Below the pieces are notes generated by a model that worked only from the letters and a program-made list of their open reading frames with translations, did not search any database and was not told the DNA's origin. A program made the translations under genes and the position numbers. A stretch of DNA of 32,500 bases from an uncultured Pelagibacteraceae bacterium (GTDB lineage: Bacteria > Pseudomonadota > Alphaproteobacteria > Pelagibacterales > Pelagibacteraceae): NCBI GenBank assembly GCA_902564565.1, contig CACFBW010000010.1, positions 1 to 32,500 of the forward strand. The letters are read 5' to 3'. Every line of letters begins with the position of its first letter. Position 1 is the stretch's first letter. This document shows, piece after piece, positions 24,191-31,648 of the stretch.

Positions 24191-25476
24191 CTGAATTTAT
24201 TTTATTAATTGGTACAATTTTTATTTTTTTATTAATTACAATCGTTCCATTCAATTATATTTCGCGTACAGATAAAAATATTTCATATTTTGATTCGAGA
24301 ATATTCAATTTAGTATTTTTTGTAAATCTCCTTTTGCTTCTTAACTTAATGAATTTAGAATTAACAATAATAAAGAATACATTTTACTTAATATTGTTAT
24401 TAACAATTTTTTTTAATTTCTACTTATATTGCGATGAGAAAAAAATAAAAACTTCAAATAATGATTACCTTTATTTTGTTTTAATATTTGTTTGTTTAAC
24501 AATATCGATAAGCATTGCGTATGCACCAACACTAAGTTGGACGGCTCAAAATGTGTGGATTGAAAAAACAATTTTATTTTTGCAAAATAAAAAAATAATT
24601 TCATTGCAATTTTCACCAGCTTCGGAATTACCAATTTTGTTACCAGTTATATGGAGTTTTTTCTGGGACTTATTTAATTCTAATTATGAATATTTAGGAA
24701 GATTATTTTTTGTTTTTTTATATTTATTTTCAATTTTAAATTTTCTTGAAATATTTAATTTAAAAGTTTTGAAAAAAATAATTGCTTTTCTTATTTTGGT
24801 TTTAGCAAGTTTAAAAATTGATCTTTTTCAAGGTGATCCTTCTATTTTAGGTTTTTCATTAATATTGCTTTCTATGAAATATTTATATGAAATAATATTG
24901 AACAATAATGCTTCTAGATTTAATATAATTTTGTTATTCCTTATTGCTAACTTAATTGTTTGGTCATTAAATGAAGGAATATTTTATGCATTTTTTATTA
25001 TTAGCTCCTTGGCTTTTTTTTCAAAAACACCAAAAATAAAAAATTTTGGAATTTTAGTTTTGATTGGTTACGTATTTATTATACTTTTTAGAATTTATAT
25101 TTATAAATTTTATAATATTGAATTTAGATTAAATTCAGATGATTATGCATTACATAATTTTAAAGAAAATTTTAATTTAAGTAATATTTTGCTAATTTCA
25201 AAGTACATACTGTTTAATATCCTTAGAACAGATTTGCTAATTTTTACTATTCCACTTATTTTTTATTATTATGCATTCCTAAAAGATAATAAAGGTTTTA
25301 GGTTAACTATGTACATAATTTTAATAAATATTCTATTTATTTATTTTTACTTTTTATTTAATGGTGAAACAATGGAAGGTATGCTTAAACAAAAAATGAT
25401 TCCACTACTATTTATGTCATCTCCTTTTTATCTTTTGCCAGTTGCAATATTTATAAAGTCTAAATTTAAACTATAA
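24187..25476 (+). CDS. Unrecognised polytopic membrane protein
   Basis: I start this gene at the ATG at 24187, which overlaps the TGA of the upstream gene by four bases (ATGA), giving 429 residues. An in-frame ATG at 24166 would add seven residues but create a 25-base overlap. The protein has about ten to twelve transmembrane segments. A loop after the third or fourth helix reads YAPTLSWTAQNVWIEK and another LQFSPASELP. A conserved-looking polar set (W, N, E, D) near membrane boundaries and a late ETMEGMLKQKM stretch recall GT-C or O-antigen assembly proteins. No diagnostic motif is present, so function is open. It is likely to act with the anchored periplasmic protein encoded just upstream. 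Confidence 0.75.
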   Translation: MTEFILLIGTIFIFLLITIVPFNYISRTDKNISYFDSRIFNLVFFVNLLLLLNLMNLELTIIKNTFYLILLLTIFFNFYLYCDEKKIKTSNNDYLYFVLIFVCLTISISIAYAPTLSWTAQNVWIEKTILFLQNKKIISLQFSPASELPILLPVIWSFFWDLFNSNYEYLGRLFFVFLYLFSILNFLEIFNLKVLKKIIAFLILVLASLKIDLFQGDPSILGFSLILLSMKYLYEIILNNNASRFNIILLFLIANLIVWSLNEGIFYAFFIISSLAFFSKTPKIKNFGILVLIGYVFIILFRIYIYKFYNIEFRLNSDDYALHNFKENFNLSNILLISKYILFNILRTDLLIFTIPLIFYYYAFLKDNKGFRLTMYIILINILFIYFYFLFNGETMEGMLKQKMIPLLFMSSPFYLLPVAIFIKSKFKL

Positions 25477-25490
25477 CTCATCGAGATTAA

Positions 25491-25604
25491 TCAAAATTTT
25501 ACAGTATTTAAAACTTTGTTATAGTTTTTCGTACTATGAATTTTATCAAATTTCTTGATGTTTTTATTTGTGTTAATTGCTTTGGCGTTGAATACATAGA
25601 GCTT
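25491..25604 (-). pseudogene. Possible decayed gene tail between convergent genes
   Basis: Downstream of the stop of the 25617-27188 gene on the same strand, 37 codons plus TGA read open (25604 to 25491), bounded by an in-frame TAA and with no start codon. The peptide is lysine/asparagine-rich and ends in NYNKVLN-T-V-K-F, like tails of proteins in this island. An open run of this length is not expected often in DNA this rich in stop codons, but a plus-strand frame is also open here. Unlike the other two tails, no parent gene is recognised in the window. Chance remains quite possible. Confidence 0.25.
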
Positions 25605-25616
25605 TTAGTGAAATTT

Positions 25617-27188
25617 TCAATTTTTGTTCTTAAATTCATTCAAGATTTTGAATTTAAAATTTTTAAACATCATATCCTCAAAAATTGAATTATTTTTTAA
25701 TCTACTGTTAAGATTAAAAAGATAGTCATCTACAGCTGATTTTTTACTGCTTTTTTCTTGTTTTATTGTTTTGCTCCTAAGATTTATATTTATATAATTT
25801 TTTATAGGAAATATTTTTGATGTAATAGATGAATTTTTAAAAGCTTGAGAATAAAAAGCCTTTTCAGCGAGAATTATTCCTGATTTAGTTAACTTATTGT
25901 CAAATATTTTCATAATAAGCTTTTCATATTCTTTTATATTTTTTGGATTATAAGTTAAGCCCAAATCTGAATAAAAAGACTCACCTGCTAGAATCGCTTT
26001 TCTTCCAAAACAAGCCGACTCAAGTCCTATGGACCCCCTGCCTGTTACAAAAATATCTGCTGCAATAATTGCTGATTTAGGAGTTATATCTTCTGGACAT
26101 AAAAATACATTTTCATAATTTAGTTTTTTAAGTTTATTCTCTACCAGCCCTTCTTCGTTAAAATAATGACTTGCAGGGTGTGGCTTAACCATCCATAAAG
26201 TTTTTTTATCTTTATTTATAATTTTTAAGGTTTCTGTAAAATGCGTATAATAATCTTTAAAGATCATTTTTCCCATTCCATGGTTTGTATCCGAAAATGA
26301 GTGTGGAGCAAATAATCCCAATCTTGAATATTTTGATTTCTTTTTATTAAGAATATTCATCAATTGAATCTTTGTATAATCTTTCTTTTTTAAGTATGCA
26401 TGTCTTGCAGTTGGATAAAGTATTTTTCCTTTAAGTCTATTATTTAAATAAATATCAAATTTCTTTTTCCAATTTTTATCATTTGATATTTCATCAATAG
26501 TACTCTTATAAATATGTATGTTCGACTTTAATGAATCTTTATAATGTTTAAATATTCTAAGGTTATTACTAATAAGATTGATTACCCTAATTTTTTTTTT
26601 TAACGCTACACGCATTGCAATTGCTGAAACTGACACATAGGTATGTGTGCCAGATATTACAGCTTCATATGTATCTTTATTAATTAATGCATCAATATAA
26701 TAAAATTCATAGATTGCTATTAGCAATAATTTAAAAAACTTTAATTCTAAAAAAGATTTGTTCAGAAAACTAAAATCTTTTCTCACATATTGATCATAAG
26801 TTAAATCTCCAAGATAAACACCTTTTAGAGAAAATTTTTTAATGAACCATAATTCACCAAATAATTTTATTTTTAAAATAGTTATGAAAAAAGTTAAAAG
26901 TGATCTTATTATTAAAGTTAAATTAAAAATACTTACTTTTAACTGTAGTGAATAAATCTTTTTTATATTAAATCCATTATATATTTTAATTAAATCATTT
27001 TTAGTAGTTAAATTTGTAAGAACCTCTACATCATATTTAAGATACTTATTAAAAATATATCCCGCTAAAGAATGTAGTACAACATGTTCTGGTAGAGCCC
27101 TATCTGCGATTAAAATTTTTTTTTTTGAATTTAAAAAGTTTATTTTTAATTGATTATTTTTTATAAATTTCCTAACTTCAGGCTTCAT
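25617..27188 (-). CDS. Capsule polysaccharide biosynthesis-type protein (GT-B like)
   Basis: The protein is 523 residues. ILIADRALPEH (25-35) opens an N-terminal Rossmann-like half. SGTHTYVSVSAIAMRVA (179-195) is a conserved loop. The C-terminal half carries MVKPHPAS (333-340) and GRGSIGLESACFGRKAIL (383-400). The KPHP and GRGS-x-GLE-x-A motifs are those of the capsule synthesis/surface carbohydrate GT-B group related to KpsC/KpsS and TagF. The exact reaction is unknown; transfer of a charged sugar such as Kdo or another nonulosonate is possible. It is a single minus gene with its own divergent promoter region toward the nonulosonate operon. A second, decayed copy of its 3' end lies at 22413-22517. 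Confidence 0.8.
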   Translation of the reverse strand: MKPEVRKFIKNNQLKINFLNSKKKILIADRALPEHVVLHSLAGYIFNKYLKYDVEVLTNLTTKNDLIKIYNGFNIKKIYSLQLKVSIFNLTLIIRSLLTFFITILKIKLFGELWFIKKFSLKGVYLGDLTYDQYVRKDFSFLNKSFLELKFFKLLLIAIYEFYYIDALINKDTYEAVISGTHTYVSVSAIAMRVALKKKIRVINLISNNLRIFKHYKDSLKSNIHIYKSTIDEISNDKNWKKKFDIYLNNRLKGKILYPTARHAYLKKKDYTKIQLMNILNKKKSKYSRLGLFAPHSFSDTNHGMGKMIFKDYYTHFTETLKIINKDKKTLWMVKPHPASHYFNEEGLVENKLKKLNYENVFLCPEDITPKSAIIAADIFVTGRGSIGLESACFGRKAILAGESFYSDLGLTYNPKNIKEYEKLIMKIFDNKLTKSGIILAEKAFYSQAFKNSSITSKIFPIKNYININLRSKTIKQEKSSKKSAVDDYLFNLNSRLKNNSIFEDMMFKNFKFKILNEFKNKN

Positions 27189-27373
27189 AGTAACTTTTAT
27201 AATATGTTTATAATTTTTTAAATATTTTATTTATTGTTTTTAAATTTTTAAAATGTATATAACTTAATTGTCAATGAATAAACTATGGTCAAAATAAGAT
27301 TTATATAAAATAGTGATAACTTATATATAAATCTTATTTTGAACAAGTTTTTTTGTTTTATAAGGATCTACCA
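27189..27373. promoter_or_regulatory. Divergent regulatory region of the nonulosonate operon
   Basis: The 185 bases lie between head-to-head genes. For the minus gene a perfect TTGACA is present (plus-strand tgtcaa at 27269-27274), followed by AT-rich boxes without a clear -10. The plus gene must also start here. The region contains the long perfect inverted repeat at 27289-27342 and, just before the plus gene, AAGGA at 27362-27366 with seven bases to the ATG at 27374. Confidence 0.4.
27289..27342. repeat. Perfect 18-bp inverted repeat with 18-base spacer
   Basis: The arm tcaaaataagatttatat (27289-27306) is repeated exactly in inverted form at 27325-27342. One further A-T pair extends the stem by a base on each side. 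The RNA could fold into a long hairpin with a loop of about 16 bases. It ends 31 bases before the ATG at 27374 and belongs to no gene end, so it is not a normal terminator. Options are a two-site operator, a 5' leader hairpin, or the scar of a small inverted-repeat element. The repeat is seen directly; its function is unknown. Confidence 0.85.
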
Positions 27374-28681
27374 ATGAGAATCTTAAATAAGAAAATGTCT
27401 GAACCAGAACGTTTGGCACATGAGCTCTTTCCTTTAAATAGAACGTTGGCAGGAAAAGATAATATTACATCTTTAAAAATTCTTAAAAAATATAACAACA
27501 AATTACAAATAAAAAGTTTTAAATCAGGAACTAAATGTTTTGATTGGAAAATTCCCCATGAATGGAATGTTAAAGATGCTTATATTGTTAAACCAGATGG
27601 AAAAAAAATCTGCGATTTTAAAAAAAATAATCTTCATTTAGTTGGCTACAGTCACAGATTAAAAAAAACAATTCCTTTGAAAATACTAAAAAAAAATTTA
27701 CATAGTGTTAAAAATCACCCAGATGCAATACCTTATGTAACATCTTATTATAAAAAGACTTGGGGTTTTTGTATTGAATATAGAAAAAAAAAACTTCTTA
27801 AAAATGGAAATTATAAAGTTTTAATAAATTCTTCTTTTAAAAAAGGTAAAATGCACTATGGAGAAATTTTTATTAAAGGAAAATCAAAAAAAGAAATTAT
27901 ATTTACAACTTATATTTGTCATCCATCATTGGCTAATAACGAAATCTCTGGCCAAGTTGTAAATTTATTTTTATCAAAACATATATCTGTAAAAAGAAGG
28001 AGATACAGTTACAGATTTTTGTTTATGCCTGAAACAATCGGAGCAATAGCTTACATATCAAAAAATTTAAATAATTTAAAAAAAAATACAATTGGTGGTT
28101 TTATACTAACATGCGTTGGTGATGAAAGATGTTTTTCTTATGTTCCTAGCAGACATGGTGATACAATTAGTGATAAAATTGCATTAAAAGTTTTTAAAAA
28201 AATTAAGACAAAAAAAAAAATTTATACCTGGCTTGATCGAGGTAGCGATGAAAGACAATTTTGTTCTCCAGGAGTAGATCTTCCTTTCTGCTCGATTATG
28301 AGATCCAAATATCATACTAGTGGTTATCCAGAATATCATACATCATTAGATAGAATAGGATCAGTGGTGACTTCAAAAGGTTTAAATGGCTCCATATCAT
28401 TATACAAAAAAATAATTCAACAATTTGAAAAATCATTTTTTCCTTTATCAGCTAAAAAATGTGAACCATTTATGACTAAGTATAGACTGTATCATACATT
28501 AAATGATAAATTTGATTGGAAATCTAACGATGTGAAAAAAACGAGAGATATAATGAACTTTATATCTCATTGTGATCAAAAACATTCGATAGAGGAAATT
28601 TCTAAAAAACTTAACTTAAGATTAGATTACACAAAAAAAATTTTTATTTTTTTATTAAAAAAAAAACTAATACATGTTTAA
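27374..28681 (+). CDS. DUF4910/aminopeptidase-like polysaccharide biosynthesis protein with C-terminal winged helix
   Basis: I place the start at ATG 27374, which has AAGGA seven bases upstream. The frame also permits a TTG at 27353, but that has no ribosome-binding site. This gives 435 residues. Motifs (numbered from this ATG) are CHPSLANNEISG (182-193), PETIG (219-223), DRGSDERQF (288-296) and YHTSLD (321-326). They mark the M28-peptidase-like core (DUF4910/DUF2172 group) found in surface-polysaccharide operons. Many relatives have D where this one has the second N of ANNE. The last 65 residues look like a winged-helix segment. The family often accompanies NeuA/NeuB genes. A hydrolase acting on an amide of a sugar or aminoacyl intermediate is plausible, but not established. 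Confidence 0.85.
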   Translation: MRILNKKMSEPERLAHELFPLNRTLAGKDNITSLKILKKYNNKLQIKSFKSGTKCFDWKIPHEWNVKDAYIVKPDGKKICDFKKNNLHLVGYSHRLKKTIPLKILKKNLHSVKNHPDAIPYVTSYYKKTWGFCIEYRKKKLLKNGNYKVLINSSFKKGKMHYGEIFIKGKSKKEIIFTTYICHPSLANNEISGQVVNLFLSKHISVKRRRYSYRFLFMPETIGAIAYISKNLNNLKKNTIGGFILTCVGDERCFSYVPSRHGDTISDKIALKVFKKIKTKKKIYTWLDRGSDERQFCSPGVDLPFCSIMRSKYHTSGYPEYHTSLDRIGSVVTSKGLNGSISLYKKIIQQFEKSFFPLSAKKCEPFMTKYRLYHTLNDKFDWKSNDVKKTRDIMNFISHCDQKHSIEEISKKLNLRLDYTKKIFIFLLKKKLIHV

Positions 28682-28689
28682 CTAATTAA

Positions 28690-29685
28690 ATGAACATTCT
28701 AACTAAATATAATAGATGTATTTATTGTAATTCAAAAAAATTAATAAAAAATAAAAAGCAAGATCATTTTAAAAATTTCTACGTTAAAGCAATTATGTCA
28801 GATCTTAAAATTTCTAACCAAACACTTAAAAAAATTAAAGTTTTTAAATGTAACAATTGCAAATTACTTCAAAACAACCCCTGGTTTTCTGAAGAAGTTT
28901 CTCAAAAAATCTATTCAAATATTTATGGTCAACATAACCGAGGGTGGGCTAATTTACTTAATTTCTTAAAAAAAGGATCGCTACCTAATCACGGTAACCT
29001 TTTTAAAATATTAAATAGAATTATAAAAATAAGAAAATATGCAGAATTTAACAGCCCTTTTATGGGTATTTTAATTAATTTTTTTTCTCAAGAATATAAA
29101 AAGGATCTATTTTTTTATAAAAATTTACTTAAAAATATAATTAATTATTTAACATTAAGACAAGTTGCGGGTAAATCAAAAATATATCAAAAATTATCCT
29201 TTGAAAGATCAAAAAAAATTTTTAATCAACTAAATACAATAAAAAATAAAAATTTAAAAAAAAGAAAAATCGATAAATATTTATTTGTAGATCACTCAAA
29301 TTTATGCTGGGGACAAAATGATAATTATAAATCTGTAAACAGCAAATCTTTCGCAACTGAAATGTTTGATTTAAAAATTTTAGATTTAAATAGAAAAAAT
29401 TATAAAATTAAATTTGATTTATTTGGTATATTTCATACACTTGATCACACATTTACTCCAAGTAAAATTTTAAATTTTGCTTTAAATGTTAGCAAATATG
29501 TTGTTGTTTATTGTCATGTTAATCCAAGTTTAAGTAAACAACACTTATTTAGTGTTACTCAAGAATTTTTAAAATATCTAAATAAACAAAAAATTTACAC
29601 CTTAGACCTTACCCATCAAATTGACAAAAAATTTAATTCTCCAGAATTATATTTCTTGTGTTCTAAAAAAAAAATATATATTTAA
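28690..29685 (+). CDS. Zinc-finger methyltransferase-like protein
   Basis: The protein is 331 residues. CIYC (10-13) and CNNC (54-57) form the two halves of an N-terminal zinc site like that of sugar C-methyltransferases (Methyltransf_13/23 type). A late segment FDLFGIFHTLDHTFTPSKIL (about 259-278) resembles the motif after the SAM domain, where relatives have an E-H-x-x-x-P sequence. The typical glycine-rich SAM loop (ExGxGxG) is not visible: the corresponding region reads KYLFVDHSNLCWGQN. It may therefore be a divergent or inactive member. It begins eight bases after the aminopeptidase-like gene and ends six bases before the GT2-NeuA gene, so it belongs to the nonulosonate operon. Confidence 0.7.
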   Translation: MNILTKYNRCIYCNSKKLIKNKKQDHFKNFYVKAIMSDLKISNQTLKKIKVFKCNNCKLLQNNPWFSEEVSQKIYSNIYGQHNRGWANLLNFLKKGSLPNHGNLFKILNRIIKIRKYAEFNSPFMGILINFFSQEYKKDLFFYKNLLKNIINYLTLRQVAGKSKIYQKLSFERSKKIFNQLNTIKNKNLKKRKIDKYLFVDHSNLCWGQNDNYKSVNSKSFATEMFDLKILDLNRKNYKIKFDLFGIFHTLDHTFTPSKILNFALNVSKYVVVYCHVNPSLSKQHLFSVTQEFLKYLNKQKIYTLDLTHQIDKKFNSPELYFLCSKKKIYI

Positions 29686-29691
29686 TTTATA

Positions 29692-30928
29692 ATGATAGCT
29701 TCAATAATAATAACTAATTATAATTATGAGAAATTTCTTGGAAGATGCATCAGAAGTTGTTTAAATCAAGTTATTTCTGATAAATACGAAGTAATATTAG
29801 TTGATGATTGCTCCAAAGATAGATCAATTAAAGTTGCAAATGAATTTAAACATTTTCCTAATTTTAAAATTATACAAAACAAAAAAAACATTGGTGTGGC
29901 TGCGTCTGCAAATATAGGTTTTTTAAAAGCAAAAGGTAAATATGTTGTACGTATTGATGCGGATGATTATGTATCGAGAAATTTTTTATTTTTCTTAACA
30001 TATTACTTAAAATTAAATCCAAAAAAAATTGGTGTAGCTTCAGACTATATTTTAATTGATAATAATCAAAAAATTTAAAAAGAGAATATGCAATGATAAA
30101 GCCGATTGCTTGTGCTATTTTATATAACAGAAAAAAATTAAAAAGTTATGGTTTTTATAATAAAAATTTTAGACATAGAGAAGAAGAAGAACTTAGGGCA
30201 AGAATTGGTGAAAATTATAAAATTGGTTATTTAGGAATACCTCTCTATAGATATAGAATGCACATTAAAAATAAAACTAAAAGTAAAGATTATAAGCTTA
30301 TTTTTAAAAAAAAAATTGAAGAAATCCATTTAAGAAATATTTTTAAAAAAACAAATAAAAATAAAAAATTAAAAAAAAAAATTATTGCTATAATTCCTGC
30401 AAGATCTGGATCAAAAAGATTGAAAGGTAAAAATATAAAAAATATATTAGGTTTGCCTATGATTGCATGGGTTATAAAAGCTGCAAAAAATTCAAAATTT
30501 ATATCTGATATTTATGTAACTTCTGATAGCAATAAAATTATTCGTATTGCAAAAAATATAAAGCTAAAACAATTTTAAGACCTGCTAAATTTGCAAAATA
30601 TAATGTCCCAAAAATTGATGCCATTAGACATGCTGTGAATATCATAAGTAAGAAAAAAAAAATTGATATAGTGGTAAGTTTACAAGCTAATTCTCCTAAT
30701 TTAAGCTCAATGGATATTGATCAATGTATAAGTGATCTAATATTAAAAAATAAAAAAGAAGTTGTTTCAATAGATAGTGAGCTAAATCAAAATGGAGCTA
30801 TTAGGGTAATGAAAAAAGATACTGTTTTCAATAATTTTCTAAGCACTCACTTTTCATGTACAATTAATAATGCAGTGGATATACATGTTAAAAAAGACCT
30901 AACTAAAACAATTAAACTAATGAAATAA
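29692..30928 (+). pseudogene. GT2-NeuA fusion gene interrupted by two single-base frameshifts
   Basis: The first segment (29692-30078) is a GT2 GT-A domain with VDDCSKDRS (37-45) and RIDADD (87-92). It stops at TAA 30076-30078. The next frame (one base missing in the A/T run at 30068-30080) continues the same domain as LKREYA-M-IKPIACAILYN and FRHREEEELRARIG. That frame runs straight into an acylneuraminate cytidylyltransferase, IIAIIPARSGSKRLKGKN (from about 30381), until TAA 30576-30578. A second missing base in the A6 run 30551-30556 restores the frame at AKTILRP, continuing as PKIDAIRHA and VVSLQANSPN to 30928. Adding two bases gives 1239 bases, exactly 412 codons plus stop. NeuA makes CMP-nonulosonate. 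The NeuA part is about 190 residues, shorter than usual. It may be a pseudogene, an assembly error or a recoded gene. Confidence 0.85.
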
Positions 30929-31648
30929 ATGCTAAATAAAAAAAATTTAAAAATAATTGCAGAAATTCACCCTCAACACAAAGGTTCTATGAATGAAATT
31001 AAGAGAATGATCTTGCAGTGTAAAATTTCTGGAGCAGATATAGTAAAGGTGCAGCTTTATGATAGTAAAAAACTTTTTGATAATGATGATAGAAAATATC
31101 TCGAAATTTCCAAAGATGAATTGGCTGAAATTAATGATTTCTGCATAAAAAATGATATTGAATTATCTGCCTCTATATTTGATTTAAAAAGAGTAGATTG
31201 GTGCAGTGAATTAAATTTTAGAACCTACAAAATAGCTAGTAGGTCAGTAGAGGATAAAGAATTATGTGAAAAAATTATTTCATTAAACAAAAAAGTAATT
31301 ATTTCCTTAGGAATGTATGATTTTACTAATAAGGAGCTACCCTACAAAAAAGATAATATAGAATATTTATATTGTGTTTCCAAATATCCAGCAAGCTATG
31401 AAGATATTAAAATGCCAGATTTTAATAATTCTTTTTTTTCAGGATATAGTGATCATACAATAGGTATTGGATCTTGTTTATTTGCTGCTTCAAGAGGAGC
31501 TAAAATAATTGAAAAACATTACTCTAACAACAAATCGTTAAATACAAAAACAGAAATGGCGCATGTGTGCAGTATGGATCAAAATGATTTGCTTACGCTT
31601 AGAAATTTAAGTGATAGCTTAAACTTACTTCAGTCCTTTAAGAGCTAA
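30929..31648 (+). CDS. neuB: Nonulosonic acid synthase (NeuB family), short form
   Basis: The protein is 239 residues. AEIHPQHKGS (11-20) matches the N-terminal AEIG-x-NH-x-G motif, KVQLYDSKKL (40-49) the K-x-Q-x-x strand, YPAS (153-156) the YP-[TA] substrate loop, GYSDHTIG (172-179) the S-D-H-T-x-G motif, and EKHYS (195-199) the metal-binding EKH. It condenses PEP with a hexose (ManNAc or a diamino-dideoxy sugar) to a nonulosonic acid. Full-length NeuB is about 340-350 residues; the C-terminal SAF (antifreeze-like) domain is wholly absent, yet the TIM-barrel motifs are complete. It abuts the NeuA stop (TAAATG) and overlaps the convergent methyltransferase gene by 24 bases. Which nonulosonate is made cannot be told. 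Confidence 0.85.
   Translation: MLNKKNLKIIAEIHPQHKGSMNEIKRMILQCKISGADIVKVQLYDSKKLFDNDDRKYLEISKDELAEINDFCIKNDIELSASIFDLKRVDWCSELNFRTYKIASRSVEDKELCEKIISLNKKVIISLGMYDFTNKELPYKKDNIEYLYCVSKYPASYEDIKMPDFNNSFFSGYSDHTIGIGSCLFAASRGAKIIEKHYSNNKSLNTKTEMAHVCSMDQNDLLTLRNLSDSLNLLQSFKS

Noticed and set aside
24413-24634. Minus-strand frame in the polytopic membrane gene
   Set aside because: It is antisense to transmembrane segments, has no start signal and no motif.
27289-27342. Rho-independent terminator
   Set aside because: The hairpin is nearly pure A/T, has a long loop, and no gene ends nearby on either strand; both flanking genes start here.
27353-27373. TTG start for the aminopeptidase-like gene
   Set aside because: The ATG at 27374 has AAGGA seven bases upstream, whereas the TTG at 27353 has no ribosome-binding site and falls in a T-run.
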